Source: Criibacterium bergeronii (lineage in GTDB: Bacteria > Bacillota > Clostridia > Peptostreptococcales > Filifactoraceae). Taken from it: a stretch of DNA of 50,801 nt. The DNA is taken from positions 1 through 50,801 of the forward strand of contig NZ_MBEW02000012.1 of assembly GCF_001693775.2 (NCBI RefSeq). Reading direction: 5' to 3'. Below, one piece after another: positions 16,607 through 25,003 of the stretch (position 1 is the stretch's first letter; each line of letters begins with the position of its first letter). The position numbers and the translations under genes were made by a program. The notes beneath the pieces are model-generated. The model saw only the letters and a list, made by a program, of their open reading frames with translations. It did no database searches and was not told where the DNA came from.

Positions 16607-17932
16607 ATGAAAAAAATAATTATTCAAAAAGGCGATTTTTTTGATAAATACGCCTTGGTAGAAGATAGCAAAATATTGAAAATAAAACTGCTGGACAAGT
16701 CACAAGACTATTTTCAAAACGACATTTTTATAGCATCTAAGAAAAAAGAAAATATATCCATGCACTCTTACACATTTAGCCTAACTAAGGATTTAAACGG
16801 GTTTATGCACTATGAAAAACAAGAAAGCTTTGAAAAAAAGTTGGTACAGATAAAAAAGATGCACCATGGCAGTAAAAATCCGGTATTGACAGATAAAATC
16901 ACCTTAGTTGGACTTTATGTGATAATTGTCTTTGGCGATACGGGCATAAATGTGGCTAAAAATCAGTCTGACGAGAGCTTAAAAGAGCAAGTTAGCCAAT
17001 TAATTGATAAAAAAATATTAGACTCAGCCAAAATAATTATCCGTTCTTACACAAAAAATGAGGATATAGAAAAATTAATTCAAGAGGTAAATTACTTGTA
17101 TAGCGAATATAATGAGCTACAACGAAAAGCAAGCATTACTTCTGAGGACAAGCTGATTTACAGACAATACGAGCCATCTCAGAGTTTTTTAATAGATAAT
17201 CCTGAGGCAATTGAGTTAATCACCAACGATAAAGAGCTATATCATAAATATAAAAATCAGAAAAAACACATAGAAAATACAGTATTACTTGAGGGAGATT
17301 TATTTTTAAAACAAAATTTGCAAAGTGAAGTGAATTCGCTTTTAAATGCCCATGTAAAAGTAAACTCCCAAATAAATCTGATTATCCAAAAAACCGATGC
17401 AATGTATGTAATTGACGTCAATTCAGGCGGATTTTTCAAACATAAGGACAAGGACAAAAACGCTTTGGAAATAAATGAGCTTGCCTCAAAAGAAATAGCT
17501 AGACAAATTGCACTAAGGAGCATAAGTGGTCTAGTTGCTATAGATTTTATAGATATGTATAAGCCAAGCTATATACAATCTCTTAAAACCATATTGTGCT
17601 ACGAGCTAAACAGCGTAGATATAAATCCGACCATTGAAAGCTCAAATTCAATATTTATCCTAACTATACGAAAAAAAGACCTCAGCTTGCAGGAATATAT
17701 CTACGATAAAAATATAAACTTATACTCAGAAAATTATATATTTGATGAAATAGACCACAAGCTGGCAAGTAATGAAAAAAAAGAAGTTGAAATTAATATT
17801 CCGCTATTTGAAAGTAAAAACGCTTTAAAAAATATAGAAAGTTTAGAAAAAAAATATGACATTAAAATAAGGGCAAGCTTTTTAAAAAAAGAAAACTTAA
17901 AGGTTAAAATTATTAATACAAATACTAACTAA
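16607..17932 (+). CDS. Divergent RNase E/G-family protein
   Basis: This 441-residue relative of RNase G is coupled to smc, starting two bases after the smc stop with AGGA inside smc. The core is recognisable. TDAMYVIDVNSGGF carries the first catalytic Asp, and EIARQIALRSISGLVAIDFIDM the second. The N-terminal S1-like region is degenerate (NDIFIASKKK and LNGFMHYE replace the usual GNIY and AAFVDIG blocks). The zinc-link CPxC motif and the conserved EMTRKR block are missing, with ILTIRKKD in that position. It may be a 5'-end-dependent endoribonuclease with altered oligomerisation. RNase Y is also present in the window. Confidence 0.78.
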   Translation: MKKIIIQKGDFFDKYALVEDSKILKIKLLDKSQDYFQNDIFIASKKKENISMHSYTFSLTKDLNGFMHYEKQESFEKKLVQIKKMHHGSKNPVLTDKITLVGLYVIIVFGDTGINVAKNQSDESLKEQVSQLIDKKILDSAKIIIRSYTKNEDIEKLIQEVNYLYSEYNELQRKASITSEDKLIYRQYEPSQSFLIDNPEAIELITNDKELYHKYKNQKKHIENTVLLEGDLFLKQNLQSEVNSLLNAHVKVNSQINLIIQKTDAMYVIDVNSGGFFKHKDKDKNALEINELASKEIARQIALRSISGLVAIDFIDMYKPSYIQSLKTILCYELNSVDINPTIESSNSIFILTIRKKDLSLQEYIYDKNINLYSENYIFDEIDHKLASNEKKEVEINIPLFESKNALKNIESLEKKYDIKIRASFLKKENLKVKIINTNTN

Positions 17933-17963
17933 ATTTTAAAATTTTACTTTTTAAAGAGGGCAT

Positions 17964-19235
17964 ATGTTTTTTTTAACAGAGAAAAAAGAAGAAAAGACGG
18001 TCATAGACAATAAATTTTTTGAGCAGGTACTCCCCGTCCTAGAGCCAAAATATCTTAAAGTCTACCTTTACGGATACTACTTGGCACAAAATGCACAAAC
18101 TCTTGGGGTAAAGAACCTAAAGGACATAGAAAAAGAGCTTTCCATGACACATGATGAGGCACTACAAGCATTTGACTACTTGCAAGCCTGCGGACTTATA
18201 GTCAAGCACTTTGTGGAAAACTCCACTACAGATAACTATAGCGTTGAGTTTTTAGCATTTACAAATTCTGCCAATAATACATACATTAAAAACGAAGAAA
18301 TTGAAACACAAAACAACAAAATCAAACAGATGTATGACAACATAGAAGAAATCACAAAAAATTTCCTTACACCATACAACATCAAAAAAATCGACACCTT
18401 TATCAGAAATAATGATGTTGCCTACGATGTAGTAGTAGAGGCATTTAAATTTAACATGGAGCAAAAAAAGACCGCCAGCGTGGCAGAGGCAATCAAAACT
18501 CTAAGGCAGTGGGCAAAAGATGGCATAATGACTACAAGAGATTTGGACACCACACTAAACACAATAGATGACCAGTACGATAAGAGAAGAAAAATCTTCA
18601 AATATTGGGGTGAAGTGTTCAGATTACCTACAGAGCCTGAAAAAGAAATGATGGACACATGGATGTATGTATACAACTTTTCTTTGGAGGTAATATACAA
18701 GGCTATCGACGAAACTACCAAGACAAAAAGTCCAAGCTTTAGATATTTAAATGCGGTTTTGACCAAGTGGCATGAAGTGTTTAATAAATACGGCAAAAAA
18801 ATTATAGCAAACGACATGACCAAGGAACAATTTTCAGAGCATATAAAAAATATATTTAAATTAAATAGCTTTACCGATGAGGACAAAAAAATTATCAGAT
18901 TTTTTTATGAAAATTATCCAATAGATGCAATTACTTCGTCCTTGGGATATATAAACGAAAAAATAACCCTGCAAAGCGTATTTAGCTTTTTGACAGGGCA
19001 AAAGGAGTATGACGATTATTATTCAGGTGAAATCACCTTTGATGAAATGAATAATGCACTTGAAAAATATAAGCTGGAGCAACAAAGCTCAATTGATAAT
19101 CTAAAAGAGACGTTCAATAAATCTCAAAAGACCGGCACTCAAAAATCTAAAAAACGACTTTCTTACAATGAGACCGACATAACTGAAGAAGAGCTGGAGG
19201 CACTATTATTCCCGACAAATGACTCAAATAAATAA
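17964..19235 (+). CDS. DnaD-domain replication protein
   Basis: This 423-residue protein resembles the clostridial DnaD-like proteins that act in replication restart or initiation. An N-terminal winged-helix-like part (about 20-90, LSMTHDEALQAFDYLQACGLIV) is followed by two DnaD-type C2 modules. The first is around PYNIKKIDTFIRNNDVAYDVVVEAF to TLRQWAKDGI (about 130-195). The second is around MDTWMYVYNFSLEVIYKAIDE to AVLTKWHEVF (about 225-275). A charged linker and acidic tail follow. AAAGAGGG precedes ATG 17964. In many clostridia this gene is followed directly by a DnaC/DnaI-like loader. Here that loader lies about 18 kb downstream at 37269. Confidence 0.85.
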   Translation: MFFLTEKKEEKTVIDNKFFEQVLPVLEPKYLKVYLYGYYLAQNAQTLGVKNLKDIEKELSMTHDEALQAFDYLQACGLIVKHFVENSTTDNYSVEFLAFTNSANNTYIKNEEIETQNNKIKQMYDNIEEITKNFLTPYNIKKIDTFIRNNDVAYDVVVEAFKFNMEQKKTASVAEAIKTLRQWAKDGIMTTRDLDTTLNTIDDQYDKRRKIFKYWGEVFRLPTEPEKEMMDTWMYVYNFSLEVIYKAIDETTKTKSPSFRYLNAVLTKWHEVFNKYGKKIIANDMTKEQFSEHIKNIFKLNSFTDEDKKIIRFFYENYPIDAITSSLGYINEKITLQSVFSFLTGQKEYDDYYSGEITFDEMNNALEKYKLEQQSSIDNLKETFNKSQKTGTQKSKKRLSYNETDITEEELEALLFPTNDSNK

Positions 19236-19282
19236 GCGGTGTGAATATATAACAATAAATTTTATTTTAAATTGGAGGAAAA

Positions 19283-21055
19283 ATGTCTTATATTAATCAA
19301 ATCCAAGAGCAAATGAAAAATGATAATGTAAATTACTATATTATCCCTACAGAAGATGACCATTTAAGTGAGTATGTGGCTGATTATTTCGGATTAAGAA
19401 GTTTTGTGTCAGGCTTTACAGGCTCAGCAGGCACACTAGTAATAGAGCAGGATAAAGCAGGACTTTGGACAGACTCAAGATATTTTTTACAGGCAGCGGA
19501 GCAGTTGCCTGATGAAATAAAATTACAAAAAATGATACAAGGGCAATCATCATATATTGATTATATAGAAAAAAATATAAAATCCGGCTCAAAAATAGCC
19601 TTCAATGCAAGGTGTACTAGCACCTCAGATGGTATAAGACTTAGCGATATCGCAAAAAAAACAAACTCTACTTTAGAGCTGGAATACTTTGTAGCGGATG
19701 CTTTATGGACAAATAGACCACAATTGCCTGCAAATAAGCCATTTGTACTAAGTGAAGACATCACAGGAGAGTCTGTTAGAGCAAAGATAGATTATATCGG
19801 CACAGTATTGTATGATAAAAAATGCGATTATTTTTTGGCGACAAAACTGGACGACATAGCTTATTTGCTAAATATGAGAGGAAACGATGTTACTTGCAAT
19901 CCGGTGTTTTACGCATTTATGCTGATACAAAACTATGCACACAATACAATTTCAACACTATATATTGACCAATTGAAATTAGATGAAAATTTAAACAATT
20001 ATCTAGCACAGTACAACATAACAGTTAAAAATTATAAAGACATATATGATGATTTAGCTGACATAGAAAACTCCACAATCTTGATAGACGAGCAAGCTAC
20101 AAACTATATGCTATTCAACAAAATGCTAAAATCAGGCACAATAATAGGTGGCACATCTCCTATAACTCTTAAAAAAGTGATAAAAAATGACATAGAGCTT
20201 GCTTACATGAAAAAATTCCACAAAATAGATGCTGTTGCCATGGTTAAAATTCTTCATTATATTAAGACAAATATAGGTATAGAACCAATGAGCGAAATAT
20301 CCGTAGCTGATAAGCTGGAAGAGTTTAGAAGAGAAGATAAAAATTTTGTAGACCTTTCTTTTGAAACAATTGCCGGTTACAAAGACCATGGAGCGATAGT
20401 TCATTACGAGGCTAATGAGCAGAGCAATTATGTGCTTGAAAATAGCTCAATGCTACTACTTGACTCAGGCGCACAGTACCTAGGAGCAACTACTGATGTA
20501 ACAAGGACAATTTCGCTAGGAAATCCAACTGAAGAAGAAAGGTGTGACTTTACCACAGTATTAAAAGCACATCTTAGCCTTGGTAATGCAGTATTTAAAG
20601 AGGGCACTATTGGAATGCAGCTAGATATATTTGCAAAGTCCAAGATGTGGGAGCAACATTTAGATTTTGGTCATGGCACTGGACATGGTGTAGGAGCGTT
20701 TTTAAATGTGCATGAAGCCCCAATCAGAATTAGTCCAGCATATAACAAAGTCGCCTTTAGACCGGGCATGGTAGTATCCAATGAGCCGGGAGTATATAAA
20801 TCGGGTAAGCATGGCGTTAGAATAGAAAATCTTATCTATGTTGCACAAGACGAGACAAATGAATTTGGTAATTTCTTAAAGTTTGAAGATTTAACTCTTG
20901 TACCAATAGACTTGGATTTAGTAGATGTAACAATGCTTACAGATGTTGAAAAAAATCAGTTAAATAGCTATCACAAGAGAGTGTTTGAGGAAATAGCACC
21001 ACTTTTAGACAATGAAACAAGAGCATTTTTAGAAAATGCTACAAGAGCTATTTAA
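19283..21055 (+). CDS. Xaa-Pro aminopeptidase, M24B family
   Basis: This 590-residue metallopeptidase removes N-terminal residues that precede proline. Its three-part architecture (two creatinase-like N-terminal domains, then a pita-bread catalytic domain from about residue 310) matches the long eukaryote-like aminopeptidase P found in many Firmicutes. Metal ligands are visible: D394 and D405 in LLDSGAQYLGATTDVTRT, His in GHGTGHGVGAF (464/468), Glu in SNEPGVY and Glu in GVRIENL. TTGGAGGAAAA lies before ATG 19283. It is the fourth gene of the smc transcription unit. It likely feeds peptide catabolism in the cytoplasm. Confidence 0.95.
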   Translation: MSYINQIQEQMKNDNVNYYIIPTEDDHLSEYVADYFGLRSFVSGFTGSAGTLVIEQDKAGLWTDSRYFLQAAEQLPDEIKLQKMIQGQSSYIDYIEKNIKSGSKIAFNARCTSTSDGIRLSDIAKKTNSTLELEYFVADALWTNRPQLPANKPFVLSEDITGESVRAKIDYIGTVLYDKKCDYFLATKLDDIAYLLNMRGNDVTCNPVFYAFMLIQNYAHNTISTLYIDQLKLDENLNNYLAQYNITVKNYKDIYDDLADIENSTILIDEQATNYMLFNKMLKSGTIIGGTSPITLKKVIKNDIELAYMKKFHKIDAVAMVKILHYIKTNIGIEPMSEISVADKLEEFRREDKNFVDLSFETIAGYKDHGAIVHYEANEQSNYVLENSSMLLLDSGAQYLGATTDVTRTISLGNPTEEERCDFTTVLKAHLSLGNAVFKEGTIGMQLDIFAKSKMWEQHLDFGHGTGHGVGAFLNVHEAPIRISPAYNKVAFRPGMVVSNEPGVYKSGKHGVRIENLIYVAQDETNEFGNFLKFEDLTLVPIDLDLVDVTMLTDVEKNQLNSYHKRVFEEIAPLLDNETRAFLENATRAI

Positions 21056-21115
21056 TACTAAAATAAATAATTGAACACAAATTTAAATTTAGCGAAAGAA
21101 ATGTATTATTCAAAT

Positions 21116-21146
21116 GTAGGGGCGAACTTTGTTCGCCCGAATATTT
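21116..21146 (+). repeat. GTAGGGGCGAAC hairpin repeat, copy A, likely used as terminator
   Basis: GGGCGAAC-TTT-GTTCGCCC (21120-21138) is a perfect 8-bp hairpin preceded by GTAG and followed by GAATATTTTTT. The same element occurs twice near 43.8 kb. Here the T-run makes it a plausible terminator for the smc to aminopeptidase operon. Confidence 0.75.
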
Positions 21147-21273
21147 TTTAAAATAAAAAACTGAAATATATTATTTTTGTGCATTTATCTTCATTTATTT
21201 TTGCATATATGTCAAAATTGATATATAATTAATCAGTATTTAAGTCAATTTAAACATAAAGGTATTGGTGAAA

Positions 21274-22476
21274 ATGAAAATAAGAGTTGGAGTATTTTTT
21301 GGTGGCAACAGTACAGAGCATGAAATATCTATAATATCAGCTTTACAGGCATTGGAAAACTTTGATAGAGATGTATACGATGTATTGCCGATATATATCA
21401 CAAAAAACAATCTGTTTTATGTTGGAAACGATATAGGAAACATTGATAAGTATAAAAATATAAGCGAATTATTGAGTACCTCCACAAGAGTTGTACCTAT
21501 AAATAACGGGAACACATTAGATTTAATGATTTATCCGCCAAAGACATTTGGACAAAAAATATTTGCAACAATAGATGTGGCATTTCCAATAGTTCATGGT
21601 ACAAACATCGAAGACGGCACATTAGCAGGACTATTTAAAATGAACAGCATACCATTTGTAGGCTCAGATGTTACAGCATCAGCAGTCGGTATGGATAAAT
21701 ATGTTATGAAATGTGTCCTAAAAGATAATGACGTACCGGTGCTTGATTGCATCTTGGCGAATAAAAATGAATTTGAAACAAATGAACAAAAGGTATTAGA
21801 AAAAATAAAAACTAAAATCGGATTTCCGGTAATAATCAAGCCGATAAACCTAGGCTCTAGCATAGGCATAAAAATAGCAAAAAATGATAGCACACTGCTT
21901 GAGGCACTTAAAAACGCATTTATGTTTTCACCACAAATTTTGGCTGAAAGAGCAGTCACAAACTTAAAAGAAATTAATATTAGCGTCTTGGGAGACGAAG
22001 ACAACCAAGAAGTGTCAGAATGTGAAGAACCTGTTCTTTCACAAGACATATTAAGCTTTGAGGACAAGTATATGTCAGGCGGTAGCAAAAAAACAGGGGC
22101 AGACGCAGGTTCAAAATCAGGTATGGCATCATTGTCAAGAAAAATTCCGGCTAACATCACAGCTGAACAATTAGCAACAGTGCAAAAGTACGCAAAAGAA
22201 ACCTTTAAATGTCTAAATTGTCATGGAGTTGTCAGAATAGACTTTATGATTGACCAAGACCAAGACAAAATTTACGTCAACGAAATAAATACAATACCGG
22301 GCTCACTTTCTTTCTATCTATGGAAAGCAAAAGGAGTGGAATACAAAGATTTATTAGACAAACTTATAAAACTTGGACTAAAGAGAAAAAGAAAACAAGA
22401 AGACCTTACCTTCTCCTTTGAGTCCAACGTACTAAGTCATGTAAACATTGGAGGCTCAAAGGGAGGAAAAATGTAA
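21274..22476 (+). CDS. D-alanine-D-alanine ligase-like ATP-grasp enzyme
   Basis: This 400-residue ATP-grasp ligase opens with RVGVFFGGNSTEHEISIISA, the Ddl N-terminal signature. It continues with FPIVHGTNIEDGTLAGLFKMNSIPFVGSD, KPINLGSSIGIK and VRIDFMIDQDQDKIYVNEINTIPGS, which supply the ATP and Mg ligands. It departs from standard Ddl in two places. The usual YEAKY-type loop is longer (EDKYMSGGSKKTGADAG), and the sequence after NEINTIPG reads SLSFYLWKAKG instead of the FT-S-x-Y-P motif. A basic tail follows. The product may be D-Ala-D-Ala or a related depsipeptide or dipeptide. ATG 21274 is chosen by AAAGG spacing, and GTG 21268 is possible. It overlaps the Nudix gene by one base. Confidence 0.8.
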   Translation: MKIRVGVFFGGNSTEHEISIISALQALENFDRDVYDVLPIYITKNNLFYVGNDIGNIDKYKNISELLSTSTRVVPINNGNTLDLMIYPPKTFGQKIFATIDVAFPIVHGTNIEDGTLAGLFKMNSIPFVGSDVTASAVGMDKYVMKCVLKDNDVPVLDCILANKNEFETNEQKVLEKIKTKIGFPVIIKPINLGSSIGIKIAKNDSTLLEALKNAFMFSPQILAERAVTNLKEINISVLGDEDNQEVSECEEPVLSQDILSFEDKYMSGGSKKTGADAGSKSGMASLSRKIPANITAEQLATVQKYAKETFKCLNCHGVVRIDFMIDQDQDKIYVNEINTIPGSLSFYLWKAKGVEYKDLLDKLIKLGLKRKRKQEDLTFSFESNVLSHVNIGGSKGGKM

Positions 22477-23084
22477 TGAATTTGACAGATGTCAAAGCAA
22501 AGTATAAAAATTACACTCCCAAAAATGCAACCAATCCCACAAAAGTAGCCGTAATGATATTGCTGGCTACAGAAAATGACAAAACCTATGTCCTCTTTGA
22601 AAAAAGGTCAAATATAGTTTCTCAGCCGGGAGACATATCATTTGTAGGAGGACACATAGAAGATGGGGAAACCGCTGAAGCTGCAGCCATAAGAGAGGCG
22701 ACAGAGGAATTAAACATAAAAAAAGAAAATGTAAAAATAATTTCAGAGTCAGATTATTTTATCACGATAAATAATAGACAAATGAACAGCTTTTTAGCAG
22801 AGCTGGTAGACATAAAAATAAGCGAAATAAAACCCAATGAAGAAGTAGAAAAGCTTATAGCTATACCACTGGACGCTCTATTAAATGCAGAAAAACAAAC
22901 CTATGTATCGGAGTTTGGCAAAAAATCCGAAGACGATTTTCCCTATCACCTAATCCAAGGGCAAAAAAATTATAAATTTGCAAAAATGAAAGAGTATACC
23001 TATTTCTATACACTAGATGAAACCGTAATTTGGGGCTTTACAGCAAAAATACTTTCGGCTTTTTTGGATAATCTAAAAAAATAA
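22476..23084 (+). CDS. Nudix hydrolase, CoA-pyrophosphatase-like
   Basis: This 202-residue Nudix protein has the catalytic box GHIEDGETAEAAAIREATEEL at about 59-79. The key residues E65, R73, E74, E77 and E78 are present, and N replaces the usual late Gly. The segment just before it, FEKRSNIVSQPGDISFVGG, resembles the extra UPF0035 motif of NudL/CoA pyrophosphatases, so hydrolysis of CoA or a CoA derivative is the best guess. ATG 22476 overlaps the ligase stop by one base, with GGGAGG upstream, so the two are cotranslated. The functional link between ligase and hydrolase is unknown. Confidence 0.85.
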   Translation: MNLTDVKAKYKNYTPKNATNPTKVAVMILLATENDKTYVLFEKRSNIVSQPGDISFVGGHIEDGETAEAAAIREATEELNIKKENVKIISESDYFITINNRQMNSFLAELVDIKISEIKPNEEVEKLIAIPLDALLNAEKQTYVSEFGKKSEDDFPYHLIQGQKNYKFAKMKEYTYFYTLDETVIWGFTAKILSAFLDNLKK

Positions 23085-23165
23085 TAAAAAAAGACACTTA
23101 TACTATTATCTATTCAAAAAAATCACTATATAAGAAAAATACAACTGCACTTTCAATCAAGCTTT

Positions 23166-23291
23166 ATACTAACTTATATAAGAAATATAAGAAAATGTAG
23201 TATTATTTTTCATAATAATTTTTTTGTGTTCAGATAACAAAATGAATTTCTTTTCAATATTTATGCTAAAATTTTTAAAGTAAGTTAGTAT
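23166..23291. mobile_element. MITE-like element, copy 2 with perfect 11-bp terminal inverted repeats
   Basis: This 126-bp segment begins with ATACTAACTTA (23166-23176) and ends with its exact reverse complement TAAGTTAGTAT (23281-23291). The interior aligns with copy 1 at 11443-11560, apart from a short duplicated ATAAGAAA block near the left end. No ORF is inside. Size, TIRs and intergenic location fit a non-autonomous miniature element. Confidence 0.7.
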
Positions 23292-23335
23292 TATATTAAA
23301 CTGATTACAATTTGTTAATAAAAATTATAAATTTT

Positions 23336-23410
23336 AAAAAAACTAACCTTTTTCGATATTTAAACTGCATTATTGTCAAAGCTTAAATACCTGATATGGT
23401 TAGTTTTTTT
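23336..23410. terminator. Bidirectional terminator between the Nudix gene and degV
   Basis: AAAAAAACTAACC (23336-23348) and GGTTAGTTTTTTT (23398-23410) are perfectly complementary over 13 bases. The 49-base loop contains a further ATATTTAA/TTAAATA pairing. On the minus strand it immediately follows the degV stop. Confidence 0.75.
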
Positions 23411-23419
23411 ATACTTATT

Positions 23420-24265
23420 TTAATTTTTTGCAAAAAATGCTGCTATTATTGCCCCGGGTCCTGAATGTGTTCCAACTACACTTCCTATTTGGACTATTCG
23501 TGACTTATCATGTCGTTCTTGCCAAATATCGTAGGACTCACATAAATATTTTTCCACATCTGTACTTGATGAACCGCTGTATCCAATGAGGTATGGCTTT
23601 TCAAAATCAATATTTCCTTCTTTTTCTATGAGCTCATTCAATGATTTTTTTGCATTGCTAAAGCCCCTAGCCTTACCCATAGGGCTTATCTCTCCATCTT
23701 GGATTTTTAAAATCACTTTAAGATTTAAAGCCTTTCCAATTAAACCTGCTCCTTTATTAAGTCTGCCACCTTTAACCAAATAATCAAGTGTATTTAATAA
23801 CGCTACTATCCTTATTTTTTCAGACTGTTGTTTTAATATCTCACATATCTCCCTTACATTTCGACCTTCTTTTATTAACGCCAGTGCAAGCTCGATAAGC
23901 ACCCCTTCTCCAATAGAGCCTTGCTTACTGTCTATAACGAAAACTTTGTCTTGCAGCTTTTCTGCTGCAATAATTGCACTATTGTACGTTCCCGATAGCT
24001 TAGACGAAATCGTGATTACTATGATATCGTCTCCATTTTTAAGTAGCTCTTCATATTTTTCTTTAAAAGCATGAGGTGACGGCTGGCTTGTAGTCGGCAT
24101 AATATCTGTAGTTTCAAGTTTTTTGAAAAATTCTTCTTTAGATATATCAACACCATCTAAATATTCCTTATCACCAAATTTTAATGTCAAGGGTACTACT
24201 GTTACCTGACTTCTTATTTCCTCACAAAAATCAGCAGTTGAGTCTGTAATAATTTTTATGCCCAT
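23420..24265 (-). CDS. DegV-family fatty-acid-binding protein (copy 1)
   Basis: This 281-residue DegV protein binds a single fatty acid. In Gram-positive bacteria such proteins present fatty acids to the FakA kinase for phospholipid synthesis. Family marks are IITDSTADF at the start, VVPLTLKFGDKEYLDGVDI, TTSQPSPHAF, VITISSKLSGTYNSA, LVKGGRL and GTHSGPGAIIAAF near the end. AAGGAG lies before ATG 24265. It is cotranscribed with the MarR-type regulator eight bases upstream, which suggests lipid-responsive control. A second DegV gene is at 38444. Confidence 0.93.
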   Translation of the reverse strand: MGIKIITDSTADFCEEIRSQVTVVPLTLKFGDKEYLDGVDISKEEFFKKLETTDIMPTTSQPSPHAFKEKYEELLKNGDDIIVITISSKLSGTYNSAIIAAEKLQDKVFVIDSKQGSIGEGVLIELALALIKEGRNVREICEILKQQSEKIRIVALLNTLDYLVKGGRLNKGAGLIGKALNLKVILKIQDGEISPMGKARGFSNAKKSLNELIEKEGNIDFEKPYLIGYSGSSSTDVEKYLCESYDIWQERHDKSRIVQIGSVVGTHSGPGAIIAAFFAKN

Positions 24266-24273
24266 TTTTCTCC

Positions 24274-24732
24274 TTATTCTTGATAAAATTTTTGATTTTC
24301 GTTTAATGCCTTAATGTTGTCAGTGAAGGTTTCAAGCACTCTATAAAATATTTCCTTTTCCTTTTCGTCAATTCCTTCATTTGCATACTTAACTGCAAAA
24401 TCGACTTTTCTACTAACTTTTTCAGCTATTTCAATGCCCTTTTTTGTCAAATGATATTTCCCTGCATAGCCTCTTTTATGGACGCTTGTTTTTTCTACAA
24501 TATTTTGCTTTATCATAAAATTCAAGCTTCGTGAAACATCAGATTTGTCCTTCGTTGTACCAGTTGACAGTTCATAAGAGCTTAATCCGCCTATGTTGTT
24601 GTAAAGCTCCAATAAATAGCTTAAATGTGATGAATTCAGTCCATAATTATCCATTTCCTGAGCTGCTAATTTATGCCATATTTTTTCTAAACTTAAAATT
24701 TGCGTTGAAAATTTTACAAAATTATCTTGCAT
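24274..24732 (-). CDS. MarR-family transcriptional regulator
   Basis: This 152-residue winged-helix protein has MarR architecture: N- and C-terminal dimerisation helices around a central wHTH (about 48-110). Visible parts are LSSYELSTGTTKDKSDVSRSLNFMIKQNIVEK and the wing RGYAGKYHLTKKGIEIA. GAGGTGAAAA precedes ATG 24732. It is the first gene of a two-gene operon with degV, and two palindromes lie in its promoter region, one directly over the -35 box, so autoregulation is likely. The FabT regulators of fatty-acid synthesis are also MarR proteins, and the degV partner makes a lipid-related ligand attractive but unproven. Confidence 0.88.
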   Translation of the reverse strand: MQDNFVKFSTQILSLEKIWHKLAAQEMDNYGLNSSHLSYLLELYNNIGGLSSYELSTGTTKDKSDVSRSLNFMIKQNIVEKTSVHKRGYAGKYHLTKKGIEIAEKVSRKVDFAVKYANEGIDEKEKEIFYRVLETFTDNIKALNENQKFYQE

Positions 24733-24756
24733 TTTTCACCTCAAAATATTTTTAAA

Positions 24757-24812
24757 TGATTGGCACAATCAATACAGCTATTATTTTATAATAAAGATGT
24801 TGATATGTCAAC
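24757..24812 (-). promoter_or_regulatory. marR-degV promoter with two operator-like palindromes
   Basis: On the minus strand TTGACA (24811-24806), 17 bases and TAAAAT (24788-24783) form the promoter. GTTGATATGTCAAC (24799-24812) is a near-perfect palindrome covering the -35. TGATTG-GCA-CAATCA (24757-24771) is a second one between promoter and start codon. Both have the size expected for MarR dimers. Confidence 0.6.
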
Positions 24813-25003
24813 TTCTTGTTTTTTTTGACTATTATAGTCCTAAAATTGAACATGGATTTTAAAAAAATATCATTTTTGACAAAAATTTTTTTACTTTTTT
24901 TCATTTCTTTGACGTTTTAAAGACAAGTGGTTTATATAATGACATCATCAGGAAAATGTTTTTATAAAAGCTTTTTATATAAAATACAAGGAGGATTTTT
25001 AAG

